Part shown: piece by piece, positions 9,098-17,946 of the stretch | How positions within the stretch are numbered: the first letter of the stretch is position 1 | Layout: every line of letters begins with the position of its first letter | Origin: Caballeronia sp. NK8 | Lineage (GTDB): Bacteria > Pseudomonadota > Gammaproteobacteria > Burkholderiales > Burkholderiaceae | Length of the DNA stretch: 64,000 nucleotides | NCBI RefSeq assembly: GCF_018408855.1 | Contig: NZ_AP024322.1 | Coordinates: 1,860,001 to 1,924,000 of the forward strand | Direction of reading: 5' to 3' | Translations under genes and position numbers: made by a program | Notes under the pieces: model-generated | What the model saw: the letters and a program-made list of their open reading frames with translations, nothing else | Told to the model about the DNA's origin: nothing | The model's database searches: none

Positions 9098-9126
9098 ACT
9101 ATAACGGCTTTTAGAGGCGCGTGCAA
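9098..9126 (-). promoter_or_regulatory. sigma-70 promoter of leuL-leuA
   Basis: On the minus strand TTGCAC (9121-9126), a 17-base spacer, then TATAGT (9098-9103): 4/6 and 5/6 matches to consensus with ideal spacing. A start seven bases past the -10 falls at 9091, the first base of the leader-peptide ATG. Confidence 0.72.
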
Positions 9127-9184
9127 TCAGGGCTTTGGTCGAACCAGTCGACGCCGGCATGTCCCGCGCGCGGCCCGGAAATGC

Positions 9185-9217
9185 AAAAAGCCTGCATCCC
9201 GAAGGAGGCAGGCTTTT
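9185..9217 (-). terminator. Rho-independent terminator of the NlpC/P60 gene
   Basis: AAAAGCCTGC (9186-9195) and GCAGGCTTTT (9208-9217) form a 10-base stem. On the minus strand it is followed by a T tract and lies 21 bases after the stop codon. It also insulates the leu promoter from upstream transcription. Confidence 0.82.
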
Positions 9218-9237
9218 CCTGATGCCAGTCAGACCGA

Positions 9238-9897
9238 TCAGTAACCGCCGATCGACGCGCTCACGCGCTGACGCAGTTCCGAGCCATCGCCGACCTGCGC
9301 GTTCTCGATGCGGCGCGCGCCCTGGAAGCGCTTTTCCCAGTAGCCGTCTTCCATGTCGTCGACACGGATCGTGCTGCCGGTGGACGGCGAATGCACGAAC
9401 TTGTTGTCTCCGATATAGATGCCGACATGCGAGAACGAACGGCGCATCGTGTTGAAGAACACCAGATCGCCCGGCTTGAGGTCGGAGGCGGTAACCTTCT
9501 CGCCCACACGGCTCATTTCCTCGGCGCGGCGCGGCAAGGTCATGCCGAGCGTGTCCTGAAACACGTAGCGCACGAAACCGCTGCAATCCAGACCGGAATC
9601 CGGCGTGTTGCCGCCCCAGCGGTAGCGCACGCCGATCATGTTCAGCGCGCCGACGACGACGTCGCCCGCCTTGCTGGCTACGCCCGACAGAAACGACTTC
9701 GCGCCGCCCGGAGTGCTGGCGGCGTCTGCGCTGGATCCATCAGTGGATTTGCTGGAGGAGAAAATGCCGTTGTTGGCATTTTGGCTGCTACTGTTGACTT
9801 CGTCGGCGAACGCGCCGGAAGTTGTTGTCATCAGAAGGCCGATCAACATGCTCGCGGCGGCGCGGGCGCATGTCTGAGTCAACGTTAGTGGCTGCAT
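9238..9897 (-). CDS. NlpC/P60 family cell-wall endopeptidase (C40)
   Basis: A 219-residue secreted cysteine peptidase. An N-terminal signal peptide (hydrophobic ASMLIGLLMT, cleavage near GAFA) is followed by a Ser/Asn-rich linker to about residue 75. The catalytic domain then shows RYRWGGN, the nucleophile in LDCSGFVRYVF, the histidine in SHVGIYIGD and the FVHSPSTG strand, a complete C40 triad. These enzymes cleave peptide stems of peptidoglycan. ATG at 9895-9897 gives a proper signal sequence, while the longer open frame does not. No strong ribosome-binding site is visible. A near-consensus promoter lies just upstream and a terminator just downstream, so this is a single-gene unit. Confidence 0.9.
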   Translation of the reverse strand: MQPLTLTQTCARAAASMLIGLLMTTTSGAFADEVNSSSQNANNGIFSSSKSTDGSSADAASTPGGAKSFLSGVASKAGDVVVGALNMIGVRYRWGGNTPDSGLDCSGFVRYVFQDTLGMTLPRRAEEMSRVGEKVTASDLKPGDLVFFNTMRRSFSHVGIYIGDNKFVHSPSTGSTIRVDDMEDGYWEKRFQGARRIENAQVGDGSELRQRVSASIGGY

Positions 9898-9959
9898 CGG
9901 TCGGTAGGTTTTACAATTAAAAGCTGCTAAATCAGGGAGATACGTGAAAGTTTGGAAGG

Positions 9960-9988
9960 ATACTAGCCACAAAGTATTTAACTGTCAA
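9960..9988 (-). promoter_or_regulatory. near-consensus sigma-70 promoter for the NlpC/P60 gene
   Basis: On the minus strand a perfect TTGACA (9983-9988), a 17-base spacer and TAGTAT (9960-9965). It sits in unusually AT-rich DNA (about 9895-10040). The predicted start near 9953 gives a 5' leader of about 55 bases. Confidence 0.75.
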
Positions 9989-10044
9989 AAGAAATAGAAA
10001 AATACAATTAAGATGGGCACCCAATTGGTGAAAAAGAAAGATTT

Positions 10045-11643
10045 TTAGGAATCCAGGGCTGCTTTCAGAAGCTTTCTTGTGTATTCGTCGGACGGGTTCG
10101 AAAAAATCTTCTCTACTTCTCCGGACTCGACGATAAGACCATTCCGCATCACCGCGACGCGATGCGCCATTGCCCCGATCACCTGCAGGTCGTGGCTAAT
10201 GAAAACGTAACCGAGATTGTGCTTCTGCTGAATGCTGGCCAGCAACGCAAGTACTTGAGTCTGAATGGAAACATCGAGCGCGCTGGTCGGTTCGTCGAGA
10301 ATCAGGATGCTGGGTTCCAGCACGAGCGCACGCGCGATCGCGATGCGTTGCCGTTGTCCGCCCGAGAACTCGTGCGGGTAGCGTTCGAGCGCCGAGCGCT
10401 CCATGCCGACCTCTCGCAGCACCGCGATCACCTTGGCGCGCCGCGCGGCCGCGTCGAGTTCCGGGCGATGCAGCGCAAGCCCTTCCCCGACGATCCGTTC
10501 GACGGTCTGCCGCGGCGACAGTGAGCTGAACGGGTCCTGAAACACCACTTGCAGATTCGAGCGCAGCACCGTTTTTTCGCGTCCGCGAAAATCGCCGAGC
10601 GCGCGGCCCTGAAACTGCACCGCGCCGTTTGAAATGCGCTGCAACCCGAGGAGCGCCATCGCGAGCGTCGATTTCCCCGAGCCCGACTCGCCGACGATGC
10701 CGAGCGTCTCGCCCTGGCGCACCGTCAGTGTCACATCGTCGACGGCCTTGAAGCGGCCGCTTCGAAACCAGCCTTTGAGCCCGGGCACGCGCGTCGGGTA
10801 ATCGACGGACACGTCCTTCGCGTCGAGCAGCACCGGCGCGATCGGCAGCACGGGCAGCACGGTGCGCTTCGGCTTGCTTGCCAGCAGGCGCTGCGTGTAC
10901 GGATGCTGCGGCGACGTGAAAATATCGTCGGTGGCGCCGGTTTCGACGAGCACGCCGTTCTCCATCACCGCGACGCGTTCGGCGAAGCGCCGCACGAGAT
11001 TCAGGTCGTGCGTGATGAGCAGCACGGCCATGCCGCGCTTTTCCGCCTCATCGCGCTGCAACTCCAGCAGCAGATCGACGATCTGCGCGCGGATCGTCAC
11101 GTCCAGCGCTGTCGTCGGCTCGTCGGCGAGCAGCAGGCGCGGCCGGCACGCGAGCGCCATCGCGATCATCACGCGCTGGCGCTGTCCGCCCGAAAGCTGA
11201 TGCGGATAGCTGTCGACACGCCTTTCCGGCTCGGTGATGCCGGTGCGCGCGAGCAGCGCGATCGCGCGCTGCCGCGCCTCGCGCGGGCTCGTGCCGTCGT
11301 GGAGCTGAATCGTCTCGCCGATCTGGTCGCCGACCGTGTAGAGCGGATTGAGCGCCGTCATCGGCTCCTGGAAGATCATCGCGATATCGGAACCGCGCAG
11401 GCCGCGCATCGCGTGCTCGCTCTTCGACAGCAACTCGTCGCCGGCGAAGCGGATCGAGCCGGTCACTTCGGCATCGCGCACGAGCCGCAGGATCGACAGC
11501 GCCGTCACGCTCTTGCCCGAGCCCGATTCGCCGACGAGCGCGACACGCTCGCCCGCGCGGATCTCCAGATTCACGCCGTCGACGGCGAGCGTGTCGCCGA
11601 AACGCACGCGCAGGTCTTCGATAGCAAGCAAAGGCGCGCTCAC
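10045..11643 (-). CDS. yejF: peptide ABC transporter ATP-binding protein YejF
   Basis: A 532-residue double ATPase for peptide import. The two nucleotide-binding domains each have a Walker A GESGSGKS, a Q-loop ([12 protein letters not shown] and [12 protein letters not shown]), a signature (QLSGGQRQR and EFSGGQRQR) and a Walker B with catalytic Glu ([12 protein letters not shown] and [11 protein letters not shown]). The oligopeptide-transport C-terminal motif HPYTQRLL is present after the first domain. The start is GTG at 11641-11643, overlapping the yejE stop as GTGA, which points to translational coupling. It powers YejBE. In enterobacteria YejABEF takes up peptides, including microcin C; the substrate here is not known. 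Confidence 0.95.
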   Translation of the reverse strand: MSAPLLAIEDLRVRFGDTLAVDGVNLEIRAGERVALVGESGSGKSVTALSILRLVRDAEVTGSIRFAGDELLSKSEHAMRGLRGSDIAMIFQEPMTALNPLYTVGDQIGETIQLHDGTSPREARQRAIALLARTGITEPERRVDSYPHQLSGGQRQRVMIAMALACRPRLLLADEPTTALDVTIRAQIVDLLLELQRDEAEKRGMAVLLITHDLNLVRRFAERVAVMENGVLVETGATDDIFTSPQHPYTQRLLASKPKRTVLPVLPIAPVLLDAKDVSVDYPTRVPGLKGWFRSGRFKAVDDVTLTVRQGETLGIVGESGSGKSTLAMALLGLQRISNGAVQFQGRALGDFRGREKTVLRSNLQVVFQDPFSSLSPRQTVERIVGEGLALHRPELDAAARRAKVIAVLREVGMERSALERYPHEFSGGQRQRIAIARALVLEPSILILDEPTSALDVSIQTQVLALLASIQQKHNLGYVFISHDLQVIGAMAHRVAVMRNGLIVESGEVEKIFSNPSDEYTRKLLKAALDS

Positions 11644-12761
11644 TGCCCGCCTCCCGCTTTCACCGCATCGGCGATGCGCGTATCGAGCGCGTTGCGCAAG
11701 GCGTCGCCCATGAAGGTCAGCAACAGCAGCGTGGCGACCAGCACGCCGAAAGTCGACAGCGAGATCCACCACGCGTCGAGATTGGCCTTGCCCTGCGCGA
11801 GCAGTTCGCCGAGCGACGGCGTCGGCGACGGCACGCCCAGGCCGAGAAAATCGAGGCTCGTCAGCGCGAGAATCGCGCCGCTCATGCGAAACGGCAGGAA
11901 GGTGATGACCGGCGTCAGGCTATTGGGCAGCACGTGCCGCCAGATGATCTGCCAGTTCGAAAGGCCCATCGCGCGCGCCGCGCGCACGTAGTCCTGCGTG
12001 CGATTGCGCAGAAACTCCGCGCGCACATAGTCCGACAGACCGATCCAGCCGAACAGCGACAGCAGGATGATCAGCAGGATCAGGCTCGGCTCGAAGATCG
12101 ACGCGAAGATGATGAGCAGATAAAGCTCCGGCAGCGCGCTCCATATTTCGATCAGCCGCTGCCCGGTGATATCGATCCTGCCGCCGAAGTAGCCCTGAAA
12201 CGCGCCCGCGACGACGCCGAGCACCGTGCCGATCGCCGTCAGCACGAGCGCGAACAGCACCGACACGCGAAAGCCGTACAGGAGCCGCGCGAACACGTCG
12301 CGGCCGCGGTCGTCGGTGCCGAGCCAGTTCTCGCGCGAAGGCGGCGCCGGGTTCGAGCCTTTCGAGAAGTAGTTGAGCGTGTCGTAGTAATAGTGATTCG
12401 GCGGATAGATCGCGAAGTTGCCGGGCGCGCTGAAACGGTCGCGCACGAACGGATCGAGATAATCGGCGGGCGTCGGGAAATCGCCGCCGAAGGTCGTTTC
12501 CGCGTAGGTCTTCACGAGCGGGAAATAGACATGCCCCTGATAGCGCACGACGAGCGGCTTGTCGTTCGACCACAGCGGTCCCGCGAGACTGATGACGAAC
12601 GCCGCGACGAACACGATGAGGCTCCAGTAGCCGAGGCGATTGCGCCTGAAGCGCAGCCACACGCGCCGCCCCGGCGAGATCGATGCCTCGCTGCGCAACG
12701 GTTGCGCGTCGCCGCCATTGGCCTTGCGCCGTGACGATTCCGGTGAAGCGGCTCGATTCAA
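11640..12761 (-). CDS. yejE: peptide ABC transporter permease YejE
   Basis: A 373-residue inner-membrane permease. One membrane helix near residues 45-65 (SLIVFVAAFVISLAG) precedes a long periplasmic insert containing the family's PNHYYYDTLNYF. Five further helices follow, with the EAA-type loop YVRAARAMGLSNWQIIWRHVLPN that contacts the ATPase. The start appears to be TTG at 12759-12761, directly after the yejB stop; GGAG lies ten bases upstream and no in-frame ATG exists nearby. It pairs with YejB to form the channel. A TTG start suggests lower translation efficiency, or reliance on coupling to yejB. Confidence 0.93.
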   Translation of the reverse strand: MNRAASPESSRRKANGGDAQPLRSEASISPGRRVWLRFRRNRLGYWSLIVFVAAFVISLAGPLWSNDKPLVVRYQGHVYFPLVKTYAETTFGGDFPTPADYLDPFVRDRFSAPGNFAIYPPNHYYYDTLNYFSKGSNPAPPSRENWLGTDDRGRDVFARLLYGFRVSVLFALVLTAIGTVLGVVAGAFQGYFGGRIDITGQRLIEIWSALPELYLLIIFASIFEPSLILLIILLSLFGWIGLSDYVRAEFLRNRTQDYVRAARAMGLSNWQIIWRHVLPNSLTPVITFLPFRMSGAILALTSLDFLGLGVPSPTPSLGELLAQGKANLDAWWISLSTFGVLVATLLLLTFMGDALRNALDTRIADAVKAGGGQ

Positions 12762-12762
12762 A

Positions 12763-13803
12763 TCAGCGCTCCAGTTGTTCGAATTGAATGCGCGGATCGA
12801 CCCAGACGTAGCAGAGATCCGAGATGAGCTTGGTCGCGAGGCCGATCAGCGTGAAGAGATACAGCGTGCCGAGCACGACCGGGTAATCGCGTCGCACGAC
12901 GGATTCGTACGAAAGCAGGCCAAGGCCGTCGAGCGAAAACAGCGTCTCGATCAGCAGGCTGCCCGTGAAGAACGCGCCGATGAACGCCGCCGGAAAACCC
13001 ACGATCAGCGGCAGGAGCGCATTGCGGAACACGTGTTTCCACAGCACGCGCCGCTCGCTCAGGCCCTTGGCGCGCGCGGTCAGCACGTATTGCTTGCGAA
13101 TTTCGTCGAGAAACGCGTTCTTCGTCAGCATCGTGACGATGGCGAAGCTGCCGACCACCGACGCCACCACCGGCAAGGTGATGTGCCACAGATAGTCGAG
13201 GATCTTGCCGCCGAGCGAAAGTGTGGCCCAGTTGTCGGAGGTGAGATTGCGCAGCGGGAACAGTTGCCAGAAGCTTCCGCCGCCGAACAGCACGAGCAGC
13301 AGCACGCCCAGCACGAAGCCCGGAATCGCGAAGCCGACGAGCACGACGAGACTCGTCGCGACATCGAACCTCGAGCCGTTCCTGACCGCCTTCGCGATGC
13401 CGAGCGGCACCGATATCAGATACGTGATGAAGAAGGTCCACAAGCCGATGCTGATCGACACCGGCAGCTTCGACACGATCAGCGACCACACGCTCTGATG
13501 CCTGAAGTAGCTTTCGCCGAGATCGAAGCGCGCGAACTTGCCGAGCATCAGGACGTAGCGTTCGAGCGGCGGCTTGTCGAAGCCATAGAGCTTCTTGAGC
13601 TGCTCGACCTGTTGCGCGTCGACACCCGTGTGCGTGCGCAGGCCGAACCCGCCGCCGCCTTCCGTCTGGCCGCGCCGCAGATCGTGCACCGCCTGCTCGA
13701 CCGGACCGCCCGGCACGAACTGGATCACGACGAACGTGAGCGTCAATACGCCGATGAGCGTCGGGATCATCAAGAGAATCCGTTTAAGGATGTAACTCCA
13801 CAT
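12763..13803 (-). CDS. yejB: peptide ABC transporter permease YejB
   Basis: A 346-residue inner-membrane permease beginning MWSYILKRILLMIPTLIGVL, the typical first helix of DppB/YejB proteins. The YejB-specific segment GPVEQAVHDLRRGQ lies after it. The coupling loop QYVLTARAKGLSERRVLWKHVFRNA and GSLLIETLFSLDGLG follow in the C-terminal half. ATG at 13801-13803 was chosen over a 53-codon extension that has Arg-rich non-homologous sequence. It starts 13 bases after yejA and abuts yejE, so the four genes form one transcript. Confidence 0.95.
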   Translation of the reverse strand: MWSYILKRILLMIPTLIGVLTLTFVVIQFVPGGPVEQAVHDLRRGQTEGGGGFGLRTHTGVDAQQVEQLKKLYGFDKPPLERYVLMLGKFARFDLGESYFRHQSVWSLIVSKLPVSISIGLWTFFITYLISVPLGIAKAVRNGSRFDVATSLVVLVGFAIPGFVLGVLLLVLFGGGSFWQLFPLRNLTSDNWATLSLGGKILDYLWHITLPVVASVVGSFAIVTMLTKNAFLDEIRKQYVLTARAKGLSERRVLWKHVFRNALLPLIVGFPAAFIGAFFTGSLLIETLFSLDGLGLLSYESVVRRDYPVVLGTLYLFTLIGLATKLISDLCYVWVDPRIQFEQLER

Positions 13804-13816
13804 GGCGCACCGTCCT

Positions 13817-15685
13817 CTATTTCGCCGCGGGCGCGGACTTCGCCCACCACGTCGATATGACCCATTCCTCGGCGCCGTAATACAGCGGCAATGTCGACGG
13901 GTACGCGAGCGTATTGCGATACGCCACGCGATGCGTCGCCGAGTACCAGTGCGGCACCACATAGTAGCCGTTCATCAGCACGCGATCGAGCGCGTGCGTC
14001 GCGTCGACCAGTTGCTCGCGCGTCTGCGCGGAGATCACTTTCTGCAGGATCGCATCGACGGCCGGCGACTTCACGCCCGCGAGATTGTCCGAGCCCTGCT
14101 CGTCGGCGGACTTGCTGCCGAAGCGCGAAACCTGCTCGGTGCCCGGCACCTGCACGTCGGGCATGCGCACGCTCGTCATGTCGAAGTCGAACGCGTCGAG
14201 ACGCTTCTGGATGAGCGCGTAATCGACGGTGCGAAAGTTCATCGTGATGCCGAGCTTCTGCAGATTGCGCCCGAATGCGGCGGCGACCGGCTCCATCGAC
14301 GCGCCGCCGCCGGTGTCGTCGAGAATCTCGAATGCGAATGGCTGCCCTTTCGCGTTGCGCAGCGCGCCGTCGCGATAGGTCCAGCCGGCCTGCGCGAGTA
14401 GTTCGCGCGCCTTGATGAGATTGGCGCGCAGCGAGCCGGGCGCGTCGGTATTCGGCTGACGCGGCATCTCGCCGAACACGGCGGGATCGAGTTCCTGCTT
14501 CAACGGATTCAGGATTGCCAGTTCGCCATCGCTTGGCTTGCCCTTCGCCTGCAGATCCGTATTGACGAAAAAGCTGTCGATGCGCCGGTACTGATTGAAG
14601 AACAACTGCCGGTTGAGCCATTCGAAATCGAGCGCGAGATCGAGCGCCTGACGCACGCGCACGTCCTTGAAAAGCGGCTTGCGCGTGTTCATGAAGAAGC
14701 CCTGCATGCCCGTGCCGTTGTGCTGCGGAAACTCGCGCTTGATGAGCTCGCCATTGTCGAAGCGCTTGCCGATATCGCGCCGCACCCAGCTTCGCGCAAT
14801 GTATTCGACGAGCACGTCGTACTCGCCCGCCTTGAAGGCTTCGAGACGCGCGGTGGAGTCGCCGTAAAGCTTGTAGTCGATGTGCGCGAAGTTGTACATG
14901 CCGACCCGCACCGGCAGCGCCGCGCCCCAGTAATCCGGATTGCGCCGGTACGAGATCGTGCGGCCGTTGTCGAACCGGTCGAGCAGATACGGCCCGCTGC
15001 CGATGGGCTTCTGAAACGCGATCTGATCGAACGGGACGCGCGTGCCGTCCGGCTTCATGCCCCACTTGCGCGAGAACACCGGAATGCCGCCCGCGAGCAG
15101 CGGCATTTCGCGCGTCGCGATCTTGAACTCGAAGCGGATCGTGAGCGGATCGACGACGACCGCGCGCGCGATCTGCCCGAAGTAGACCGCGAACTGCGGC
15201 GCGGCCAGCGGACTCTTGAGCGTCTCGAACGAGAACTTCACGTCCTCGGCCGTGACCGGATCGCCATTGGAGAAGCGTGCTTTCGGGTTGATGTGGAAGG
15301 TCGTCGACATGCCGTCGGGCGCGACCGAGATATCGTCGGCGAGCAGGCCGTAAGCGGTCGCTACTTCGTCGGAACTGCCGGTCGTCAGGCTTTCGAACAT
15401 CAGTGAAAGGCCCGGCGCCGGATTGCCGCGCAGCGTGAACGGATTGAACTTGTCGAAGCTCGTCAGCCGGTTCGGATTGGCGAGCACGAGCGTGCCGTCA
15501 CGCGGCGCATCGGGATTGACGTAGTCGAAGTGCCTGAAATCCGCCGGGTATTTGGGTTCGCCATATTGCGCGATGGCGTGGACCGCGTAAGCCGGGCTCG
15601 CGAGCCACGCGATCGATCCGGCCAGTGCAAGCGCGATGAATCTGCATGAGGCGCCGGATGAGCGGATCGTCGTGCGAGTCGTCAT
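13817..15685 (-). CDS. yejA: peptide ABC transporter substrate-binding protein YejA
   Basis: A 622-residue periplasmic binding protein of the SBP_bac_5 (cluster C) family. The signal peptide ends at AYA before VHAIAQYGEPKYPADF, and no lipobox is present, so the protein should be soluble. YejA motifs include GEPKYPADFRHFDYVNPDAP, GTLVLANPNRLTSFDKFNPF and TLRGNPAPGLSLMFESL. ATG at 15683-15685 has AAGAGG six bases upstream. It is the first gene of yejABEF and delivers peptides to the membrane channel. The divergent neighbour is fabI, 231 bases away. Confidence 0.95.
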   Translation of the reverse strand: MTTRTTIRSSGASCRFIALALAGSIAWLASPAYAVHAIAQYGEPKYPADFRHFDYVNPDAPRDGTLVLANPNRLTSFDKFNPFTLRGNPAPGLSLMFESLTTGSSDEVATAYGLLADDISVAPDGMSTTFHINPKARFSNGDPVTAEDVKFSFETLKSPLAAPQFAVYFGQIARAVVVDPLTIRFEFKIATREMPLLAGGIPVFSRKWGMKPDGTRVPFDQIAFQKPIGSGPYLLDRFDNGRTISYRRNPDYWGAALPVRVGMYNFAHIDYKLYGDSTARLEAFKAGEYDVLVEYIARSWVRRDIGKRFDNGELIKREFPQHNGTGMQGFFMNTRKPLFKDVRVRQALDLALDFEWLNRQLFFNQYRRIDSFFVNTDLQAKGKPSDGELAILNPLKQELDPAVFGEMPRQPNTDAPGSLRANLIKARELLAQAGWTYRDGALRNAKGQPFAFEILDDTGGGASMEPVAAAFGRNLQKLGITMNFRTVDYALIQKRLDAFDFDMTSVRMPDVQVPGTEQVSRFGSKSADEQGSDNLAGVKSPAVDAILQKVISAQTREQLVDATHALDRVLMNGYYVVPHWYSATHRVAYRNTLAYPSTLPLYYGAEEWVISTWWAKSAPAAK

Positions 15686-15916
15686 GTGCCTCTTGGCGCG
15701 ATGTGTGGTGAAGCGTTGAATGAGCGGGCAAGGCCCGAAGCGAGCGCCGCGAGAATCCTGGGCAGGCATTGCATTGTGAGAGAATTCTACCCAAAATCAC
15801 GCGCCATACGGCTTGCGGCCTAGGGGTTCGCCACCAGGCTCGCATTTGAGCCGATCGCGCCACGCACGATACGCGCGGTATCCGCGCGCGACATTGACAT
15901 CAAAGAAGGAGCATTC

Positions 15917-16714
15917 ATGGGCTTTCTCGCTGGAAAACGAATTCTGCTGACGGGCCTGCTGTCGAACCGCTCGATCGCTTACGGCATCGCCGCGGCCTGC
16001 AAGCGCGAAGGCGCGGAACTGGCGTTCACGTATGTCGGCGAACGCTTCAAGGAGCGCATCACCGAGTTCGCGACCGAGTTCGGCAGCGACATGGTCTATC
16101 CCTGCGACGTCGCCGACGACGCGCAGATCGACGCCCTCTTCGGCTCGCTCAAGGAACGCTGGGACTCGCTCGACGGCCTCGTGCATTCGATCGGCTTCGC
16201 ACCGCGCGAGGCGATCGCGGGCGATTTCCTCGACGGCATGACGCGCGAGAACTTCCGCATCGCGCACGACATCTCAGCGTACAGCTTCCCCGCGCTCGCC
16301 AAGGCCGCGCTGCCGTTGCTGAAAGATGGCTCGTCGCTGCTGACGCTCTCCTACCTCGGCGCCGAGCGCGCGCTGCCGAACTACAACACGATGGGTCTCG
16401 CGAAAGCATCGCTCGAAGCCAGCGTGCGCTACATGGCAGCGTCGCCGTCGCTCGGCGGCAAGGGCGTGCGCGTCAACGCCATTTCGGCCGGCCCGATCAA
16501 GACGCTCGCGGCGAGCGGCATCAAGGGCTTCGGCAAGATCCTGAACTTCGTCGAAGAAAACGCGCCGCTCAAGCGCAACGTGACGATCGAGCAAGTGGGC
16601 AATGTGGCCGCGTTCCTGCTCTCGGATCTGTCGGGCGGTGTGAGCGCCGAAGTCGTTCACGTCGATGCCGGCTTCCACGCGGTCGTCGGCGGCATGGGCG
16701 GCGAGGCGGAATAA
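15917..16714 (+). CDS. fabI: enoyl-[acyl-carrier-protein] reductase (NADH) FabI
   Basis: A 265-residue short-chain reductase that carries out the last step of each fatty-acid elongation cycle. It starts [20 protein letters not shown], the FabI form of the nucleotide-binding loop. Active-site residues fall at the same numbers as in E. coli: Tyr146 (LSYLGAE), Tyr156 (NYNTMGLAK) and Lys163. This is the NADH-dependent, triclosan-sensitive family; resistance cannot be judged by eye. AGAAGGAG precedes the ATG. It is followed by a strong terminator, so it is a single-gene unit. Confidence 0.98.
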   Translation: MGFLAGKRILLTGLLSNRSIAYGIAAACKREGAELAFTYVGERFKERITEFATEFGSDMVYPCDVADDAQIDALFGSLKERWDSLDGLVHSIGFAPREAIAGDFLDGMTRENFRIAHDISAYSFPALAKAALPLLKDGSSLLTLSYLGAERALPNYNTMGLAKASLEASVRYMAASPSLGGKGVRVNAISAGPIKTLAASGIKGFGKILNFVEENAPLKRNVTIEQVGNVAAFLLSDLSGGVSAEVVHVDAGFHAVVGGMGGEAE

Positions 16715-16733
16715 GCCGCGTCTGACGCTGTCG

Positions 16734-16774
16734 AAAAAAGCGCCGCTCGTGTCATGCGAGCGGCGCTTTTTTTT
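16734..16774 (+). terminator. Rho-independent terminator of fabI
   Basis: GCGCCGCTCG (16740-16749) and CGAGCGGCGC (16757-16766) form a 10-base stem. It is followed by eight T residues and preceded by an A tract that extends the pairing. It probably also ends transcription of the convergent small gene at 16810. Confidence 0.9.
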
Positions 16775-16809
16775 GCCGCGGCCGTTTGGGCGTGACCGTG
16801 GCGTGACCG

Positions 16810-17184
16810 TCAGTGGCGTCCGTGCGGGCCGCCGTGCCCATGTCCGTGTCCGTGTCCGTTGCCATGCCCCGGCGGCGGACCATGATGCGGCCCGCGCCCA
16901 TAGCCGTGATGGCGATTCCAGTCGTTGCGGTTCCAGTAGCGGCGGCCATCCCAATATCGATTGCCGTGCCAGCCGATCACCACCGGCGCCGCGTACACCG
17001 GCCCGGGCTGATAGATCACTGGCGGCGGAGGCGGCGCATAAACCGGCGTCGGCGCGACATAGACCGGCGCCGGAATGCCGATATTCACGCCCACATGGAC
17101 ATCGGCGCGCGCGATGCTCGTGACGCCCAGAGCCGCAACCGCGAGCACGCCCGCCAGAATTCCTGCCGAAAGTTTCCTTGTCAT
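16810..17184 (-). CDS. small secreted Pro/Tyr- and His/Gly-rich protein (paralogue A)
   Basis: A 124-residue exported protein of unknown function. The signal peptide MTRKLSAGILAGVLAVAALG ends near SIARA. The mature part has three blocks: VHVGVNIGIPAPVYVAP, a Pro-rich PVYAPPPPPVIYQPG, and GWHGNRYWDGRRYWNRNDW. A tail of HG repeats (GHGNGHGHGHGHGGPHGRH) suggests metal binding, an inference from composition. It is clearly related to the protein at 17409-17762, which shares the first and third blocks almost residue for residue. A TTG two codons upstream is possible, but ATG at 17182-17184 is preferred, with GAGG ten bases ahead. Confidence 0.78.
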   Translation of the reverse strand: MTRKLSAGILAGVLAVAALGVTSIARADVHVGVNIGIPAPVYVAPTPVYAPPPPPVIYQPGPVYAAPVVIGWHGNRYWDGRRYWNRNDWNRHHGYGRGPHHGPPPGHGNGHGHGHGHGGPHGRH

Positions 17185-17347
17185 ACGCAACCGACCTCGC
17201 TCTTCTACTTGTTCGATTGCGACCGAATATAACGGAAAGCTTTCAGCGCAATATTTCAGCTTTGTAAGTTATTGCGTGTCTGCGCATAACGTCTGGAGAA
17301 ACCTTACCTTTTGTTACATCGCAACTGACGGAATTGTCCGGCGGGGC

Positions 17348-17376
17348 AAAAAAAAGCCACCCGGACGATGGGTGGC
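17348..17376 (-). terminator. Rho-independent terminator of paralogue B
   Basis: GCCACCC (17356-17362) and GGGTGGC (17370-17376) enclose a seven-base loop. On the minus strand they are followed by eight T residues. It separates the two related small genes, so they are transcribed independently. Confidence 0.82.
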
Positions 17377-17408
17377 GTTCGGCGCGAGACGCCGGTGCTG
17401 CGCGAGGA

Positions 17409-17762
17409 TCAATGCCAGCCGTTGTGATGGCCGTTGTCATGGCCGTCATGGCCGTGGCCGTGCCCGTGATCATGGTCGTAATGGCGGTAGTAGTCGTCGC
17501 GGTTCCAGTAGCGACGGCCGTCCCAATAACGATCGCCGTGCCAGCCGACCACGATGACCGGCTGCGCATACATCGGCGGCGGCGGCGCGTACACGACCGG
17601 CGGCGGAGGCGGCGCATAGACCGGCTGGGGCGCGACGTACACGGGCGCAGGCACCCCGATGTTGACGCCTACGGACACGCCCGCACTGGCCGCCCCGGAC
17701 AACGTCAGACCGCCGATCATCACGGCGCCAGCCAGCACGGAAGCCTTCGATACCTTGTTCAT
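17409..17762 (-). CDS. small secreted Pro/Tyr- and His/Gly-rich protein (paralogue B)
   Basis: A 117-residue exported protein, paralogous to its neighbour at 16810. The signal peptide MNKVSKASVLAGAVMIGGLT ends near GAASA. The mature sequence runs VSVGVNIGVPAPVYVAPQP, then PVYAPPPPPVVYAPPPP, GWHGDRYWDGRRYWNRDDYY and an HDHGHGHGHDGHDNGHH tail. The Tyr/Trp/Arg block recurs in many small betaproteobacterial envelope proteins of unknown role. ATG at 17760-17762 is preceded by GAGGTGGG. The His/Asp-rich tail could chelate metal ions, but no regulator or metal transporter lies beside it to support that. Confidence 0.78.
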   Translation of the reverse strand: MNKVSKASVLAGAVMIGGLTLSGAASAGVSVGVNIGVPAPVYVAPQPVYAPPPPPVVYAPPPPMYAQPVIVVGWHGDRYWDGRRYWNRDDYYRHYDHDHGHGHGHDGHDNGHHNGWH

Positions 17763-17891
17763 GTGAAGCCCACCTCGATGGGATGTTTGTTGTGTTGACG
17801 GGACTATATCGGACGGATGCCGCGCCAAGTGTTCGACTTCGTAACCTGCTATTACCGAGGAAAAACTTACAGAAAGTAAGCTCGCGCGCAT

Positions 17892-17925
17892 AAAAAACGG
17901 CGGCCTTCTTCACGAAGGCCGCCGT
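17892..17925 (-). terminator. Rho-independent terminator of the MFS gene
   Basis: ACGGCGGCCTTC (17897-17908) and GAAGGCCGCCGT (17914-17925) form a perfect 12-base stem with a five-base loop. The T tract follows on the minus strand. It lies 21 bases past the transporter stop codon. Confidence 0.88.
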
Positions 17926-17946
17926 CCGCGAGAGCTGTTGTATCGG

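Noticed and set aside
16840..16870. Short tandem repeats TGTCCG/TGTCCGTG resembling a CRISPR or minisatellite
   Set aside because: They encode the HGHGHG tail of the small secreted protein in frame; there are no spacers and the unit is only six bases.
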